Source: Stagnimonas sp.
GTDB taxonomy: Bacteria; Pseudomonadota; Gammaproteobacteria; Nevskiales; Nevskiaceae
Direction: 5' to 3'
Length of the DNA: 39,251 bases
NCBI GenBank assembly: GCA_030696045.1
Contig: JAUYNO010000030.1
Coordinates: 1-39,251 of the forward strand
How positions within the stretch are numbered: the first letter of the stretch is position 1; every line of letters begins with the position of its first letter. The position numbers and the translations under genes are program-made. This document shows, piece after piece, positions 16,185 through 25,333 of this stretch. Under the pieces are notes generated by a model, which saw nothing but the letters and a program-made list of their open reading frames with translations, ran no database searches and was not told where the DNA came from.

Positions 16185-17332
16185 CAGAACGAGCGCTTGA
16201 AGCCGAAATAGCGTTCCGCTATCAGGTTGCGGCACATTTCGTCGTTGACGGGAGCGAAGACGTAGAGGCGATGGTCGCGGTAGTAACGCTGCATCGGCCC
16301 GCCGCTGTCGAAACCGGCGGCGCCGAGAATTTCCATGCCCGTATCAGCGGCCCGCTTCGCCACGCCGGAAGCGGCGAGCTTGACCATGGAACTTGCCACA
16401 TCCACCGGCTTCCCGTCATCGTCCAGGACGGCGGTTTGCAGCAGGTAAGACCAAGCCAGCTCGAGCGAGGTAGCGACGTTGGCCAGCTTGTGCTGCACGG
16501 CCTGCAGCTCCGAAAGCGTCTTGTTGAACGCTGTACGGTCCTTGGCGTAGTCGGCAGCGTAGCGAATAGCTCCCTGGGCGATGCCTAGCGCCACAGCCGA
16601 GGCGTTGATACGCTCGGAGTTCAAGGTGGCAACTACCTGCCGGAAGCCCTGACCTTCGATCCCCAGGAGGTTTTCCGACGGAACTTTAACGTTGTCGAAG
16701 AAGACCTGGCAGGTGTCGTAGCCGTTAATGGCGAAGGTGTCTATCTCGGTGGCGCTGATGCCCGGTGTATTGCTGGGAACAAGCAGCGTCGATACGCCAT
16801 CGGTCTTGCCGTCGGAAGTGCGCGCTAGCACGACGTAGAAGTCCGACGTGGTGGCCCCACTGATCCACATCTTGGCGCCGTTCAGGATCCAGTCACCGTT
16901 CACCTTTTGTGCGCGGGTCTTCATGGCGCGCAGGATGTCCGTACCCCCTCCGGCCTCGGTCAGGCAGAAAGAGGCTTTGGCCTGTCCGCTGGCCAGCGGC
17001 TGAAGCCAGGTGCGCTTCTGCAAATCGCTGGCATTGTCCTTCAACAGGCGCGTCAGCATGAACTGAACGACACAGAAGACGGCCATCGACGTGGAAAGGT
17101 TACCCAGCGTTCGAAGGGCGATCAGCTGTTCAATGTTTGTTCCACCACTGCCGCCCTGTTCTTCCTCAACGCCCAGGCCCCAGACGCCAAGCGCGGCCAG
17201 TGCGGCGTGCAGCTCGGTGTCGAAAGTCTTGGCGGTGTCCAGCCGGGCGACCTTTTCAGGCGGCGAAGTCCTGCTGATGGCCTTGATCAGCGTGTCTTCG
17301 AACAGAACCTGTTCCTCTGTAAAACAGCTCAT
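16184..17332 (-). CDS. Divergent acyl-CoA dehydrogenase
   Basis: A 382-residue protein with the acyl-CoA dehydrogenase fold markers SFCLTEAGGGTD (122-132), WISGATTSDFYVVLA and EILGAAGFDSGG. Several signatures differ from the norm. The FAD-contact RxQFG motif reads RTAFN (266-270), and the C-terminal YEGTSE loop is YVFAPVNDE (357-365) without a Glu at the usual site. Glu240 in NSERINASA is at the alternative position used by isovaleryl-CoA dehydrogenase. So it may act on an unusual acyl-CoA or carry out a related reaction. It is cotranscribed with DUF2889 and divergent from the ABC-importer operon, with operators 17371-17388 and 17444-17461 in the gap. Confidence 0.9.
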   Translation of the reverse strand: MSCFTEEQVLFEDTLIKAISRTSPPEKVARLDTAKTFDTELHAALAALGVWGLGVEEEQGGSGGTNIEQLIALRTLGNLSTSMAVFCVVQFMLTRLLKDNASDLQKRTWLQPLASGQAKASFCLTEAGGGTDILRAMKTRAQKVNGDWILNGAKMWISGATTSDFYVVLARTSDGKTDGVSTLLVPSNTPGISATEIDTFAINGYDTCQVFFDNVKVPSENLLGIEGQGFRQVVATLNSERINASAVALGIAQGAIRYAADYAKDRTAFNKTLSELQAVQHKLANVATSLELAWSYLLQTAVLDDDGKPVDVASSMVKLAASGVAKRAADTGMEILGAAGFDSGGPMQRYYRDHRLYVFAPVNDEMCRNLIAERYFGFKRSF

Positions 17333-17370
17333 GGATAACCCCTATTTGCGCGATGTGCCTCGAATATTAA

Positions 17371-17388
17371 CTAACGAATGCGCGTTAG
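17371..17388. promoter_or_regulatory. TetR-type operator upstream of the divergent dehydrogenase
   Basis: CTAACGAATGCGCGTTAG has perfect CTAACG/CGTTAG arms. It lies 38 bp upstream of the dehydrogenase ATG on the minus strand, within the likely spacer of a TTGCCT...TTAATA promoter reading leftward. Confidence 0.78.
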
Positions 17389-17415
17389 GCAACTCAAAGA
17401 ACACCAATTTTCCTC

Positions 17416-17443
17416 TTGACATTACGGCGCGGCGATCAATAAA
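17416..17443 (+). promoter_or_regulatory. Sigma-70 promoter of the ABC importer-carboxylase operon
   Basis: A perfect -35 TTGACA (17416-17421) is followed after 16 bases by AATAAA (17438-17443). The operator copy at 17444-17461 begins at the next base and would cover the transcription start. Confidence 0.65.
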
Positions 17444-17461
17444 CTAACGAGTGATAGTTTG
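17444..17461. promoter_or_regulatory. TetR-type operator (degenerate right arm) of the ABC importer operon
   Basis: CTAACGAGTGATAGTTTG keeps the left arm CTAACG but has a diverged right arm (AGTTTG for CGTTAG). Its position directly after a -10 element supports a repressor role. Affinity is probably lower than for the other copies. Confidence 0.62.
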
Positions 17462-17508
17462 CAACTCGGGTTGCCCCGCCAATACGGCATCACTCACAGG
17501 AGATGAAA

Positions 17509-18678
17509 ATGGTTTCCAAACATGGACTTTCGAGCCAACTAAGCCGCGCACGGCTGGCGCTTGCTGCTGTGGCGCTTGCTGCAACCATGGGCGTTCACGC
17601 CCAAGATGTCATAAAGATAGGCGCGATTTATGCAGCGTCCGGCCCCCTCAGCCTGATGGGCGTCCCGGAGGAGCGCGGCTTGCGTATGAAGGTCGACGAG
17701 ATCAACAAGGCCGGCGGGATCAACGGCAAGAAGGTCGAGCTGATTGTCTACGATTCCGAGGGAAACACCGCCAAGGCGGCGCAGCAGGCCCGCCGCCTGA
17801 TCGAGTCCGACAAGGTTCTGGCGATCCTGGGCCCGTCCAGCTCTGGCGAGAGCCTGCAGATCCTGCCGATCGCTAACGAGTCGAGAATCGTACTGATCGC
17901 GCACGCCGGCACCGAGAAGATGACCAACCCCGTGACGTCGTGGGTATTCAACACGCCTCCGACCGACCGCGTCGTGGCCGCCCACCTGTTGTCTGTGTTC
18001 AAAAAGCGCGGCATCACCCAGCTGGCTCTGATGTCGGCCGCCGACGGTTTCGGCCAGTCTGGGGCAAACGCGGTGAAAGAGCTGGCCCCCAAATACGGCG
18101 TGACGGTAGCGCGCCATGAGGAATTCAACCGCACCGACCCTGACATGACAGCGCAGGTGCTGAAGGTCAAGGATTCGCCGGCTCAGGCCATGCTGGTGTG
18201 GAGCTCCTTTCCTGCGCCTACCATCATCGCTAAGAATGCCGCGGCGGTGGGCTACAACAAGCCCATGTACAACAGTTACGCGGCGGCCAGCAAGGACCTA
18301 CTGGTGCAGGCCGGCCCTGCGGCCGAAGGCTCTTTCGTGTCGTCGATGCGCCTGCTGGCGCCCGATACCCTCAAGGCCGGCGACCCGTTGCGCACCGCGG
18401 TCCAGAAGATATACAACGACTATCGCGCCAAGTACAACGAGCAGCCGGCGACTTTCGTGGCCCACAGCGTAGATGCGATGTCAATCGTCGAGGCGGCGAT
18501 CAAGAAGATCAATGGCCCCGTGACCCGCGAGAACCTGCGTGCCTCGATGGAGACAGTGACGCATGCTGGCGGCAACGGCATTTTCCGCCTGTCACCGACG
18601 TCCCATGGCCTCGACCCCGAGTCGCAATCCATGCTGCTGATGGTCGCCCGTGGCGGGCAGTGGGTGGCTGACGAGTAA
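17509..18678 (+). CDS. Liv-type ABC transporter substrate-binding protein
   Basis: A 389-residue periplasmic binding protein of the branched-chain-amino-acid (type I, Peripla_BP_6) class. A signal peptide ends near GVHAQD. It then reads VIKIGAIYAASGPLSLMGV, EINKAGGINGKKVELIVYDSEGN and ILGPSSSGESLQI, which are typical pocket and hinge segments. I choose ATG 17509: AGGAG (17498-17502) is directly adjacent to the in-frame ATG at 17503, too close to use, but six bases from 17509. It opens an operon of importer plus catabolic genes. In such contexts Liv-like systems carry aromatic or alicyclic acids rather than leucine, so the ligand is probably the pathway substrate (inference). Confidence 0.93.
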   Translation: MVSKHGLSSQLSRARLALAAVALAATMGVHAQDVIKIGAIYAASGPLSLMGVPEERGLRMKVDEINKAGGINGKKVELIVYDSEGNTAKAAQQARRLIESDKVLAILGPSSSGESLQILPIANESRIVLIAHAGTEKMTNPVTSWVFNTPPTDRVVAAHLLSVFKKRGITQLALMSAADGFGQSGANAVKELAPKYGVTVARHEEFNRTDPDMTAQVLKVKDSPAQAMLVWSSFPAPTIIAKNAAAVGYNKPMYNSYAAASKDLLVQAGPAAEGSFVSSMRLLAPDTLKAGDPLRTAVQKIYNDYRAKYNEQPATFVAHSVDAMSIVEAAIKKINGPVTRENLRASMETVTHAGGNGIFRLSPTSHGLDPESQSMLLMVARGGQWVADE

Positions 18679-18689
18679 AAGCCCCAGCC

Positions 18690-19559
18690 GTGCTGTATCA
18701 GATCATTCTCTCGGGGCTGACGGTCGGCGCAATCTATGCGCTGATCGCCATTGGATTCACTATCGTCTTTTCGACAGTTCGGATCGTGAACTTCGCCCAT
18801 GGCGAATTCGTGATGGCCGGCGGAATGATCTATGCTTACCTCAGCGCCGTTCACGGGATGCCGGTATTTCCCGCTGTGGCCATCGCGATTGGCGCGTGCG
18901 TTGTGTTGGCGTTGCTGGTCTATGAGCTGGGCTTGGCCAGCATGGACAAGGACAACCATATCGCCCAGGTGATGATCACCCTGGGAGTGGGCATCACGCT
19001 CAAGGGCTTGGCCCAGATATTCATCGGCAAGGACACGCAGTTTCCGCCGGCGTTCAGCGCCGGCGGGCCGTTGGCCGTTGGTGGCGCCACCATCCCGTAC
19101 CAGATGCTGTGGATCGTCGGCGCTCTGGCGGTGCTGATGCTCGGGCTGTATATGCTGCTGCACCACACGCGCGTGGGCAAGGGCATGATGGCGGTGTCCA
19201 TCAACCACTATGCGGCCACGCTGATGGGCATCTCACCGCGTCGCTCGGCGGTGATTGCCTTCATGCTGGCCGGCCTGATAGGGGGTGCCGCCGGCACGTT
19301 GCTGGCACCGGTTGCGTCGGCTCACTACGACAACGGCATTTTCCTGGGTATCAAGGGTTTTGCCGCGGCGATCCTGGGCGGCTTGGGCAGCCCGCTGGGC
19401 GCCGTGGTGGGTGGGCTGATCCTGGGGCTGACCGAATCGGTCACCGCCGGCTACATCAGCTCGGTCTACAAGGACGCGGTGTCGTTGGTCCTGTTGCTGG
19501 CCATTCTCCTGATCCGGCCCCAGGGCCTGATCGGCAAGCGCTTGCCGCAAAAATTCTGA
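18690..19559 (+). CDS. livH: ABC transporter permease, LivH type
   Basis: A 289-residue polytopic inner-membrane protein starting at GTG 18690 (MLYQIILSGLTVGAIYAL), eleven bases after the binding-protein stop. The opening hydrophobic helices, the VRIVNFAHGEF segment and the late cytoplasmic loop GFAAAILGGLGSPLGAVVGG, which contacts the ATPase, are hallmarks of LivH permeases. It forms the channel with the LivM-type protein that follows. The gene symbol denotes the family, since leucine transport is not implied. Confidence 0.93.
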   Translation: MLYQIILSGLTVGAIYALIAIGFTIVFSTVRIVNFAHGEFVMAGGMIYAYLSAVHGMPVFPAVAIAIGACVVLALLVYELGLASMDKDNHIAQVMITLGVGITLKGLAQIFIGKDTQFPPAFSAGGPLAVGGATIPYQMLWIVGALAVLMLGLYMLLHHTRVGKGMMAVSINHYAATLMGISPRRSAVIAFMLAGLIGGAAGTLLAPVASAHYDNGIFLGIKGFAAAILGGLGSPLGAVVGGLILGLTESVTAGYISSVYKDAVSLVLLLAILLIRPQGLIGKRLPQKF

Positions 19560-19566
19560 ACGCGAC

Positions 19567-20520
19567 ATGACTCTGACCTCGGACCGAAAACTGACCATCG
19601 CGCTGCTGGTGGCGCTGCCCGTGGCGGCAGCGCTGACGGACAATGCCTTCTACAAGGCCGTGCTGGTGTTCGGCATGATCAATGCCGTCGCTGCCGTGGG
19701 ACTGTGCCTGATGCTGGGCTTCGCCGGCCAGATCTCGCTGGGGCAGGCCGCCTTTTATGGCCTGGGCGCCTACGGAACCACGCTGATGGCGAGCCGTTTC
19801 GGCGTCGAGCCGGTGCTGGCCATCGCGGCCGGCGCGCTGCTGTCCATGGCCGTGGGCTGGAGCATCAGCCGGCCGCTGTCGCGGCTGCATGACCACTACC
19901 TTGCCATGGCGACGTTGGCGTTCGGCATCATCATGTTTATCGTCTTCGCAAACGCACGCAGCCTGACCGGCGGGCTGGACCCAGGGACCAGCATCGCCAA
20001 GTTCAGCATCATGGGGCGCGACCTTTCGTCGATGAACCAGCTGTTCTGGGTTGTCTGGGTGGGACTCGTCCTGGCCGCCTTCGTGGCCGGAAACATCGCT
20101 TCCAACCAGATCGGCCGCTCGCTGCTGGCCGTGAAGATGTCGGCCGCCGCCGCGGCGAGCGTGGGCATCGACGTCGTGCGCGCCAAGGCTTTCGTCTTCG
20201 CCATCGGAGCACTTCTCACGGGGCTCTCGGGCGGCCTCTACGCGTATTTCGCCCGGTCCTTCAACGCTACATCGTTCGGCATCGGCTACTCGATCGAACT
20301 GCTCATGATGGTGGTGCTGGGCTCGCTGAGCCGGGTCTCCGGCGCCATCGTGGGTGCGTTCATCATCACGGTCCTGCCGGTGGTGTTCGAGAATTTTGAA
20401 GACTACAAGACCCTCACGTTCGGCGTCACCATGGTCATCATCATGAAGTACATGCCCTCGGGCCTCGTCGACGGGATACTGGGCCTGCCGGGGCGCCTTT
20501 CGCGGCGCGCCAAGGCCTGA
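19567..20520 (+). CDS. livM: ABC transporter permease, LivM type
   Basis: A 317-residue membrane protein with the LivM core LMLGFAGQISLGQAAFYGLGA, multiple hydrophobic helices and the coupling loop YSIELLMMVVLGSLSRVSGAI. ATG 19567 follows the LivH stop by seven bases. It pairs with LivH to form the translocation pore. The C-terminus ends in a short basic tail (RLSRRAKA). One base separates its stop from the LivG start. Confidence 0.93.
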   Translation: MTLTSDRKLTIALLVALPVAAALTDNAFYKAVLVFGMINAVAAVGLCLMLGFAGQISLGQAAFYGLGAYGTTLMASRFGVEPVLAIAAGALLSMAVGWSISRPLSRLHDHYLAMATLAFGIIMFIVFANARSLTGGLDPGTSIAKFSIMGRDLSSMNQLFWVVWVGLVLAAFVAGNIASNQIGRSLLAVKMSAAAAASVGIDVVRAKAFVFAIGALLTGLSGGLYAYFARSFNATSFGIGYSIELLMMVVLGSLSRVSGAIVGAFIITVLPVVFENFEDYKTLTFGVTMVIIMKYMPSGLVDGILGLPGRLSRRAKA

Positions 20521-20521
20521 C

Positions 20522-21269
20522 ATGCTGGCCATTCGAAACCTCAACAAACGATTCGGCGGCCTTCACGCGCTGCGTGATGTGTCGATCGACGCCCCACCCG
20601 GCCAGATCACCGCCGTCATCGGTCCCAACGGAGCGGGCAAGTCCACGCTCATGAACGTGATCTCCGGCTTCATCTCGCCCGACGGCGGGTCGATCACCGT
20701 GGCGGGAACCCCCATTACCGGTATGAAGCCGCATGAGATCTGCCGCCAGGGCCTGGCACGAACATTCCAGAACCTGCAGATGTTCTCGGACATGACCGTG
20801 CTCGAGACGGTGATCACGGGTCGCACACGCCACCGTCGCGCCTCGCTCGTGGCCAACCTGCTGATGACTCCGCGCGTCTGGCACGATGAGAAAGACGCTG
20901 CCCAGCACGCGCAGACATTGCTGGAGACCATGCAAATCGGCCCCTCGTACTGGCAACGCCGTGCCGGAGACCTTCCATATGGCCTGCAGCGGCGCGTGGA
21001 AATCGCGCGGGCGCTGGCCACCGAACCGGCTTACATGCTGCTGGATGAACCGGCGGCGGGCCTCAACGATGAAGAGAGCGTCGCGCTGGGCTCGACGCTG
21101 CGCGAACTGGCGGGGCGGGGTATCGGCATCGTCCTGATCGAGCATGACATTGAACTCGTGATGAACTTCTCGCGCCACATCTTCGTCATGGATGCGGGCG
21201 GCGTCATCGCCGACGGCACGCCGGAACAGGTGCGCAGCAAGCCGGAGGTGGTGAAGGCCTACCTGGGAG

Positions 21270-21286
<17 letters not shown>
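20522..21286 (+). CDS. livG: ABC transporter ATP-binding protein, LivG type
   Basis: A 254-residue ATPase: Walker A GPNGAGKST (about 37-45), Q-loop region GLARTFQN, ABC signature in the LivG form LPYGLQRRVEIARAL (LSYGQQRR in many homologues), Walker B YMLLDEPAAGLN and the H-loop in IEHDIE. Length and motif spacing are normal. It couples ATP hydrolysis to import with LivF. It begins one base after the LivM stop, and its end overlaps the LivF start by 17 bp. Confidence 0.94.
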
Positions 21287-21992
<706 letters not shown>

Positions 21993-22033
21993 TTCACTTG
22001 CTCCTCTGAAGAATCAACCAAGGTTTGCAATTC

Positions 22034-23560
22034 ATGGATGCCTACGAAAAACTCGCCACCAAGCAGGCCTGGGCCCTGGCCGGCGGAAGCACTTCGCCCA
22101 AGAGCGCGAAGCTGCTGGAGAACAAGCTGTTCGTGCGCGACCGCATCAAGCTGCTGCTCGATGGGGAGCCCGAGTTCGAAGATGGCTTGCTGGCCGGCGT
22201 CGAGAAGGGTGTTCCGGCCGATGCGGTGGTCACGGTTATCGGCACGATAAACGGCCGCAAGGTGGCCGTGATCGCCAACGACTTCACCTCCAAGGCCGGA
22301 ACTTGGGGCTACCAGACGTTCATCAAGATAACGCGCTTCCAGGAACTGGCGGCCAGCCTGAAACTGCCGCTGATCTACCTGGTGGACTCGGCCGGAGCCC
22401 GCATCGACGAGCAGAAGCTCTGCTTCCTGGGCCGGCGCGCCTGGGGCAATATCTTCTACAACCAGGTCAAGTTCTCGGGGCTGATCCCGCAGGTCTGCGT
22501 GCTGTTCGGGCCGTCCCCGGCCGGCGCCGCCTACGTTCCCGCGCTGTGCGAGACCGTCATCATGGTCGACAAGCAGGCGACGGCGTATCTCGGTTCGCCG
22601 CGCATGGCGCAGATGGCCATCGGAGAGGACATCAGCGAAGAGGAACTGGGCGGCGCGCGCATGCATTGCGCGGTGAGCGGCCTGGGCGACATCCTGGTCA
22701 AGAGCGACCAGGAGGCCATCGAGGTGACGCGCCGCTACCTGGGCTACTTCCCGCAGTCCTATTCGGACAAGCCGCCGGTGCATCCGACCGTCGAGAAGGC
22801 ATCGCCGCCCGACCTGAGCAAGCTCATTCCCGTCAACCAGAACGTTCCTTTCGACGTCAAGCTGCTGATCGAAGCGCTGGCTGACGACGGCAGCGTGATG
22901 GAGGTCAAGGCGCTGTTCGCCAAGGAGATGGTTACCGCACTGGTGCGCCTGGGCGGTATGCCGGTGGGCATCGTCGCCAACAACTCCAAGTTCAAGGGCG
23001 GAGTGCTGTTCAACGACTCGTCGGACAAGGGCGCGCGCTTCATCTGGATGTGCAATGCCTTCAATATTCCCCTTCTGTTCCTGCAGGACATCAGCGGCTA
23101 TATGATCGGCAGTTCTGCGGAAAAGGCTGGCATCATCCGCCACGGGGCAAAGCTGCTCTCGGCCGTCTGCGAGACGACCGTGCCGCGCATCTGCGTGCTG
23201 GTGCGCAAGGCCTACGGTGGCGGCTACCTGGGCATGTCGGGCGCGCCCACCCAGCCCGACGCCATGCTGGCGCTGCCCACCGCGATGCCCGCGCTGGTGG
23301 GGCCGGAAGCGGCCGTGAACGCGATCCACTTCAACCACATCCAGCAGCTGCCCGAATCCGAGCGCACCGCGTTCATCGCGCAAAAGCGCGAAGAGTACAG
23401 TGCCGACGTCGACGTCTTCTCCGCGGCCGCCGACCCGATGGCGGTCGAGGCCGTGGTCCATCCCAATGAGCTGCGCGACGAGCTCATCCAGCGCTTCAGG
23501 GCCTATTCCCTGAAGAAAGCGATGCCGTTCGAAAAGCGCAACGCCGTCCATCCCGTCTGA
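22034..23560 (+). CDS. Acyl-CoA carboxylase carboxyltransferase (beta) subunit
   Basis: A 508-residue carboxyltransferase of the propionyl/methylcrotonyl-CoA carboxylase beta family. The N-half crotonase domain shows SAGARIDEQ and GPSPAGAAYVPAL, and the C-half shows FLQDISGYMIG and the acyl-CoA-side RKAYGGGYLGM. It transfers CO2 from carboxybiotin to an acyl- or enoyl-CoA carbon. ATG 22034 with AAGG at 22020-22023 is preferred over TTG 22025. Its carrier (23574) is the next gene, while its biotin carboxylase (13071-14435) sits 8 kb away on the other strand in the same putative regulon. A hydratase and HMG-CoA-lyase-like gene elsewhere in the cluster suggest a branched enoyl-CoA substrate, not propionyl-CoA (inference). 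Confidence 0.93.
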   Translation: MDAYEKLATKQAWALAGGSTSPKSAKLLENKLFVRDRIKLLLDGEPEFEDGLLAGVEKGVPADAVVTVIGTINGRKVAVIANDFTSKAGTWGYQTFIKITRFQELAASLKLPLIYLVDSAGARIDEQKLCFLGRRAWGNIFYNQVKFSGLIPQVCVLFGPSPAGAAYVPALCETVIMVDKQATAYLGSPRMAQMAIGEDISEEELGGARMHCAVSGLGDILVKSDQEAIEVTRRYLGYFPQSYSDKPPVHPTVEKASPPDLSKLIPVNQNVPFDVKLLIEALADDGSVMEVKALFAKEMVTALVRLGGMPVGIVANNSKFKGGVLFNDSSDKGARFIWMCNAFNIPLLFLQDISGYMIGSSAEKAGIIRHGAKLLSAVCETTVPRICVLVRKAYGGGYLGMSGAPTQPDAMLALPTAMPALVGPEAAVNAIHFNHIQQLPESERTAFIAQKREEYSADVDVFSAAADPMAVEAVVHPNELRDELIQRFRAYSLKKAMPFEKRNAVHPV

Positions 23561-23573
23561 AAGGAATCCACCC

Positions 23574-23786
23574 ATGAAATCAATCAAGAGCCCGATGGCC
23601 GGAACGGTCTGGAAAATCGTGAAGGCCGTCGGAGACACGGTGGATTACGGCGATACCGTGGCCATCCTGGAGTCCATGAAGATGGAGATCCCAGTGGAGG
23701 CGGACAGCGCCGGCACCATCACGCGCATCGTGGCGGCGGAGGGCGATGTCGTGGACGACGGCGCAGTGCTGGTCGAACTGTCGTGA
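23574..23786 (+). CDS. Single-domain biotin carrier protein
   Basis: A 70-residue protein consisting only of a biotinyl/lipoyl-attachment fold: SPMAGTVWKIV at the first beta-strand pair, ESMKMEI around the biotinylated Lys36, and a mirror-image second half ending VDDGAVLVEL. It lacks the N-terminal linker of housekeeping AccB (about 150 residues) and resembles the free-standing 70-residue carriers known from actinobacteria. It lies 13 bp after the carboxyltransferase with AAGGA before ATG. Its last codon region overlaps the next gene (GTGA). It should shuttle carboxybiotin between the subunits at 13071 and 22034. Confidence 0.93.
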   Translation: MKSIKSPMAGTVWKIVKAVGDTVDYGDTVAILESMKMEIPVEADSAGTITRIVAAEGDVVDDGAVLVELS

Positions 23787-25333
23787 GCCTGAATCGCAAC
23801 ATGCCGGCAGCCGCGTCGGTAGCGGTGCATATCGAGCGCAATGCCCACAAGTTCCCTACGCGCACGGCACTGATCGAGGAAAACGGCCGCCTGACTTACG
23901 CCGAGCTGGACGCACACGCCAACCGGCTCGCCAACTACCTGCTTGCCCAAGGCCTGGGAGTGGGGGACAAGATCGCGCTGCTGGCCAAGTCGTCCATCAA
24001 CTGGGTGGTCGCCTATGTCGCGACGCTCAAGATTCGCGCCGTCTGCGTGCCCCTGAACTATCGCCTCACGCCCGAAGACCTGGCCAACAGCATAGCCGAT
24101 GCCAAGTGCCGGTTTGTCCTGACGACTGCGTCTTACCGGACGAGCCACCTGGCCGGCGTGAACCTGCCGCAAGCGTTGATCGACGATTCGGCCGGCGCGA
24201 ACGGACTGCGGGCGATCCTTCGCGACAGCCCGGCCGCGCTCGCACCGCAGGCTTACAGCGACGACGACTTGCAGCTCATCATGTTCACCGGTGGCACCAC
24301 TGGCCGCTCGAAGGGCGTGATGCTGCGAAACAGCCAAGTGTTCTGCAACTCAGTGCACGAGGCGCTGGACACCGAAATGAACGAGCGCGACAACACCATC
24401 CTGGCAACGCCGCTGCATCACGCAGCGGCCCTGAACTGCTGGCTGCTGCCCCACCTGTACCTGGGTGCCTGCGCCACGATCATGGCCGAGTACAGCGCCG
24501 AGAAGATGCTGGACATGATCGCCGCCCACAAGGCGACCAACGGCTTCGCACCGCCTTCTGTGGCGCGCGATATGTGCATCGCGGCGCAGCGCGCGCCCGA
24601 GCGGCTGGCGTCTTTCAAGCGCTGGTACGTCGGCGGCGCAATCCTGTCAGGTGCGGACCGCGACCGCATGCACGCGCTGGTGCCGGGCGTGAAGATCTTC
24701 TACCAGTACGGGCTGACCGAGGCCGGCGTGATCGTCACGGTGCTCAAGGAGGAGGACTACGACAAGGCGCCCGATTCCATCGGCCGGCCTTTCGTCAACT
24801 TCGAGGTCAAGGTCGTGCGTGACGACATGTCCGACGCGGACGTCGGCGAGTCCGGCGAAATCCTGGTGCGCGGCCCGTCCGTGATGGATGGGTATTTTGA
24901 GCGGCCGGACGCCACTGACGCCGTCTTCCACCAAGGCTGGCTGCGCACGGGCGACATGGGCGCGCTGGACGCGAACGGCTACGTGTACTTCCACGACCGG
25001 CTCAAGGACATGGTTAAGACCGGGGGCCTCAATGTATATTCGCAGGAGGTCGAGCGCGCCCTGCAAAAGCACCCCAGCGTGCGCGAGGTGGCAGTCATCG
25101 GCCTGCCCAGCGACAAGTGGGGAGAAGAGGTAGTCGCGGCCGTGGTTGCGCGGGATGGCCAGACCGTCGTAGTCGATGAACTGATCGCCTTCGCCAAGCA
25201 GAGCCTGGCCTCCTACAAGGCGCCCAAGCGGGTGCTGGTCATCGAATACGCGGAGCTGCCGATCAATTACTCCGGCAAGATCATCAAGCGCGAGCTGCGG
25301 ACGCTTCTCGCGGCAAAGCTGGGGCAATCATGA
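23783..25333 (+). CDS. AMP-forming acyl-CoA synthetase
   Basis: A 516-residue adenylate-forming ligase with P-loop MFTGGTTGRSKGVM, YQYGLTEAG, hinge HDRLKDMVKTGGLNVYS and C-terminal lysine in NYSGKIIKREL. It starts at GTG 23783 overlapping the carrier-protein stop (GTGA), so it is translationally coupled. It is the likely entry ligase for the acid brought in by the Liv-type importer in the same operon. The substrate cannot be read from sequence. The GGLNVY in place of the more common GGENIY/GGFNVY is within family variation. Confidence 0.92.
   Translation: MSLNRNMPAAASVAVHIERNAHKFPTRTALIEENGRLTYAELDAHANRLANYLLAQGLGVGDKIALLAKSSINWVVAYVATLKIRAVCVPLNYRLTPEDLANSIADAKCRFVLTTASYRTSHLAGVNLPQALIDDSAGANGLRAILRDSPAALAPQAYSDDDLQLIMFTGGTTGRSKGVMLRNSQVFCNSVHEALDTEMNERDNTILATPLHHAAALNCWLLPHLYLGACATIMAEYSAEKMLDMIAAHKATNGFAPPSVARDMCIAAQRAPERLASFKRWYVGGAILSGADRDRMHALVPGVKIFYQYGLTEAGVIVTVLKEEDYDKAPDSIGRPFVNFEVKVVRDDMSDADVGESGEILVRGPSVMDGYFERPDATDAVFHQGWLRTGDMGALDANGYVYFHDRLKDMVKTGGLNVYSQEVERALQKHPSVREVAVIGLPSDKWGEEVVAAVVARDGQTVVVDELIAFAKQSLASYKAPKRVLVIEYAELPINYSGKIIKRELRTLLAAKLGQS

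Noticed and set aside
19233..20547. His/Gln-rich minus-strand frames under the permease genes
   Set aside because: Such compositions are the normal reverse complement of hydrophobic, Leu/Ala-rich membrane-protein codons.
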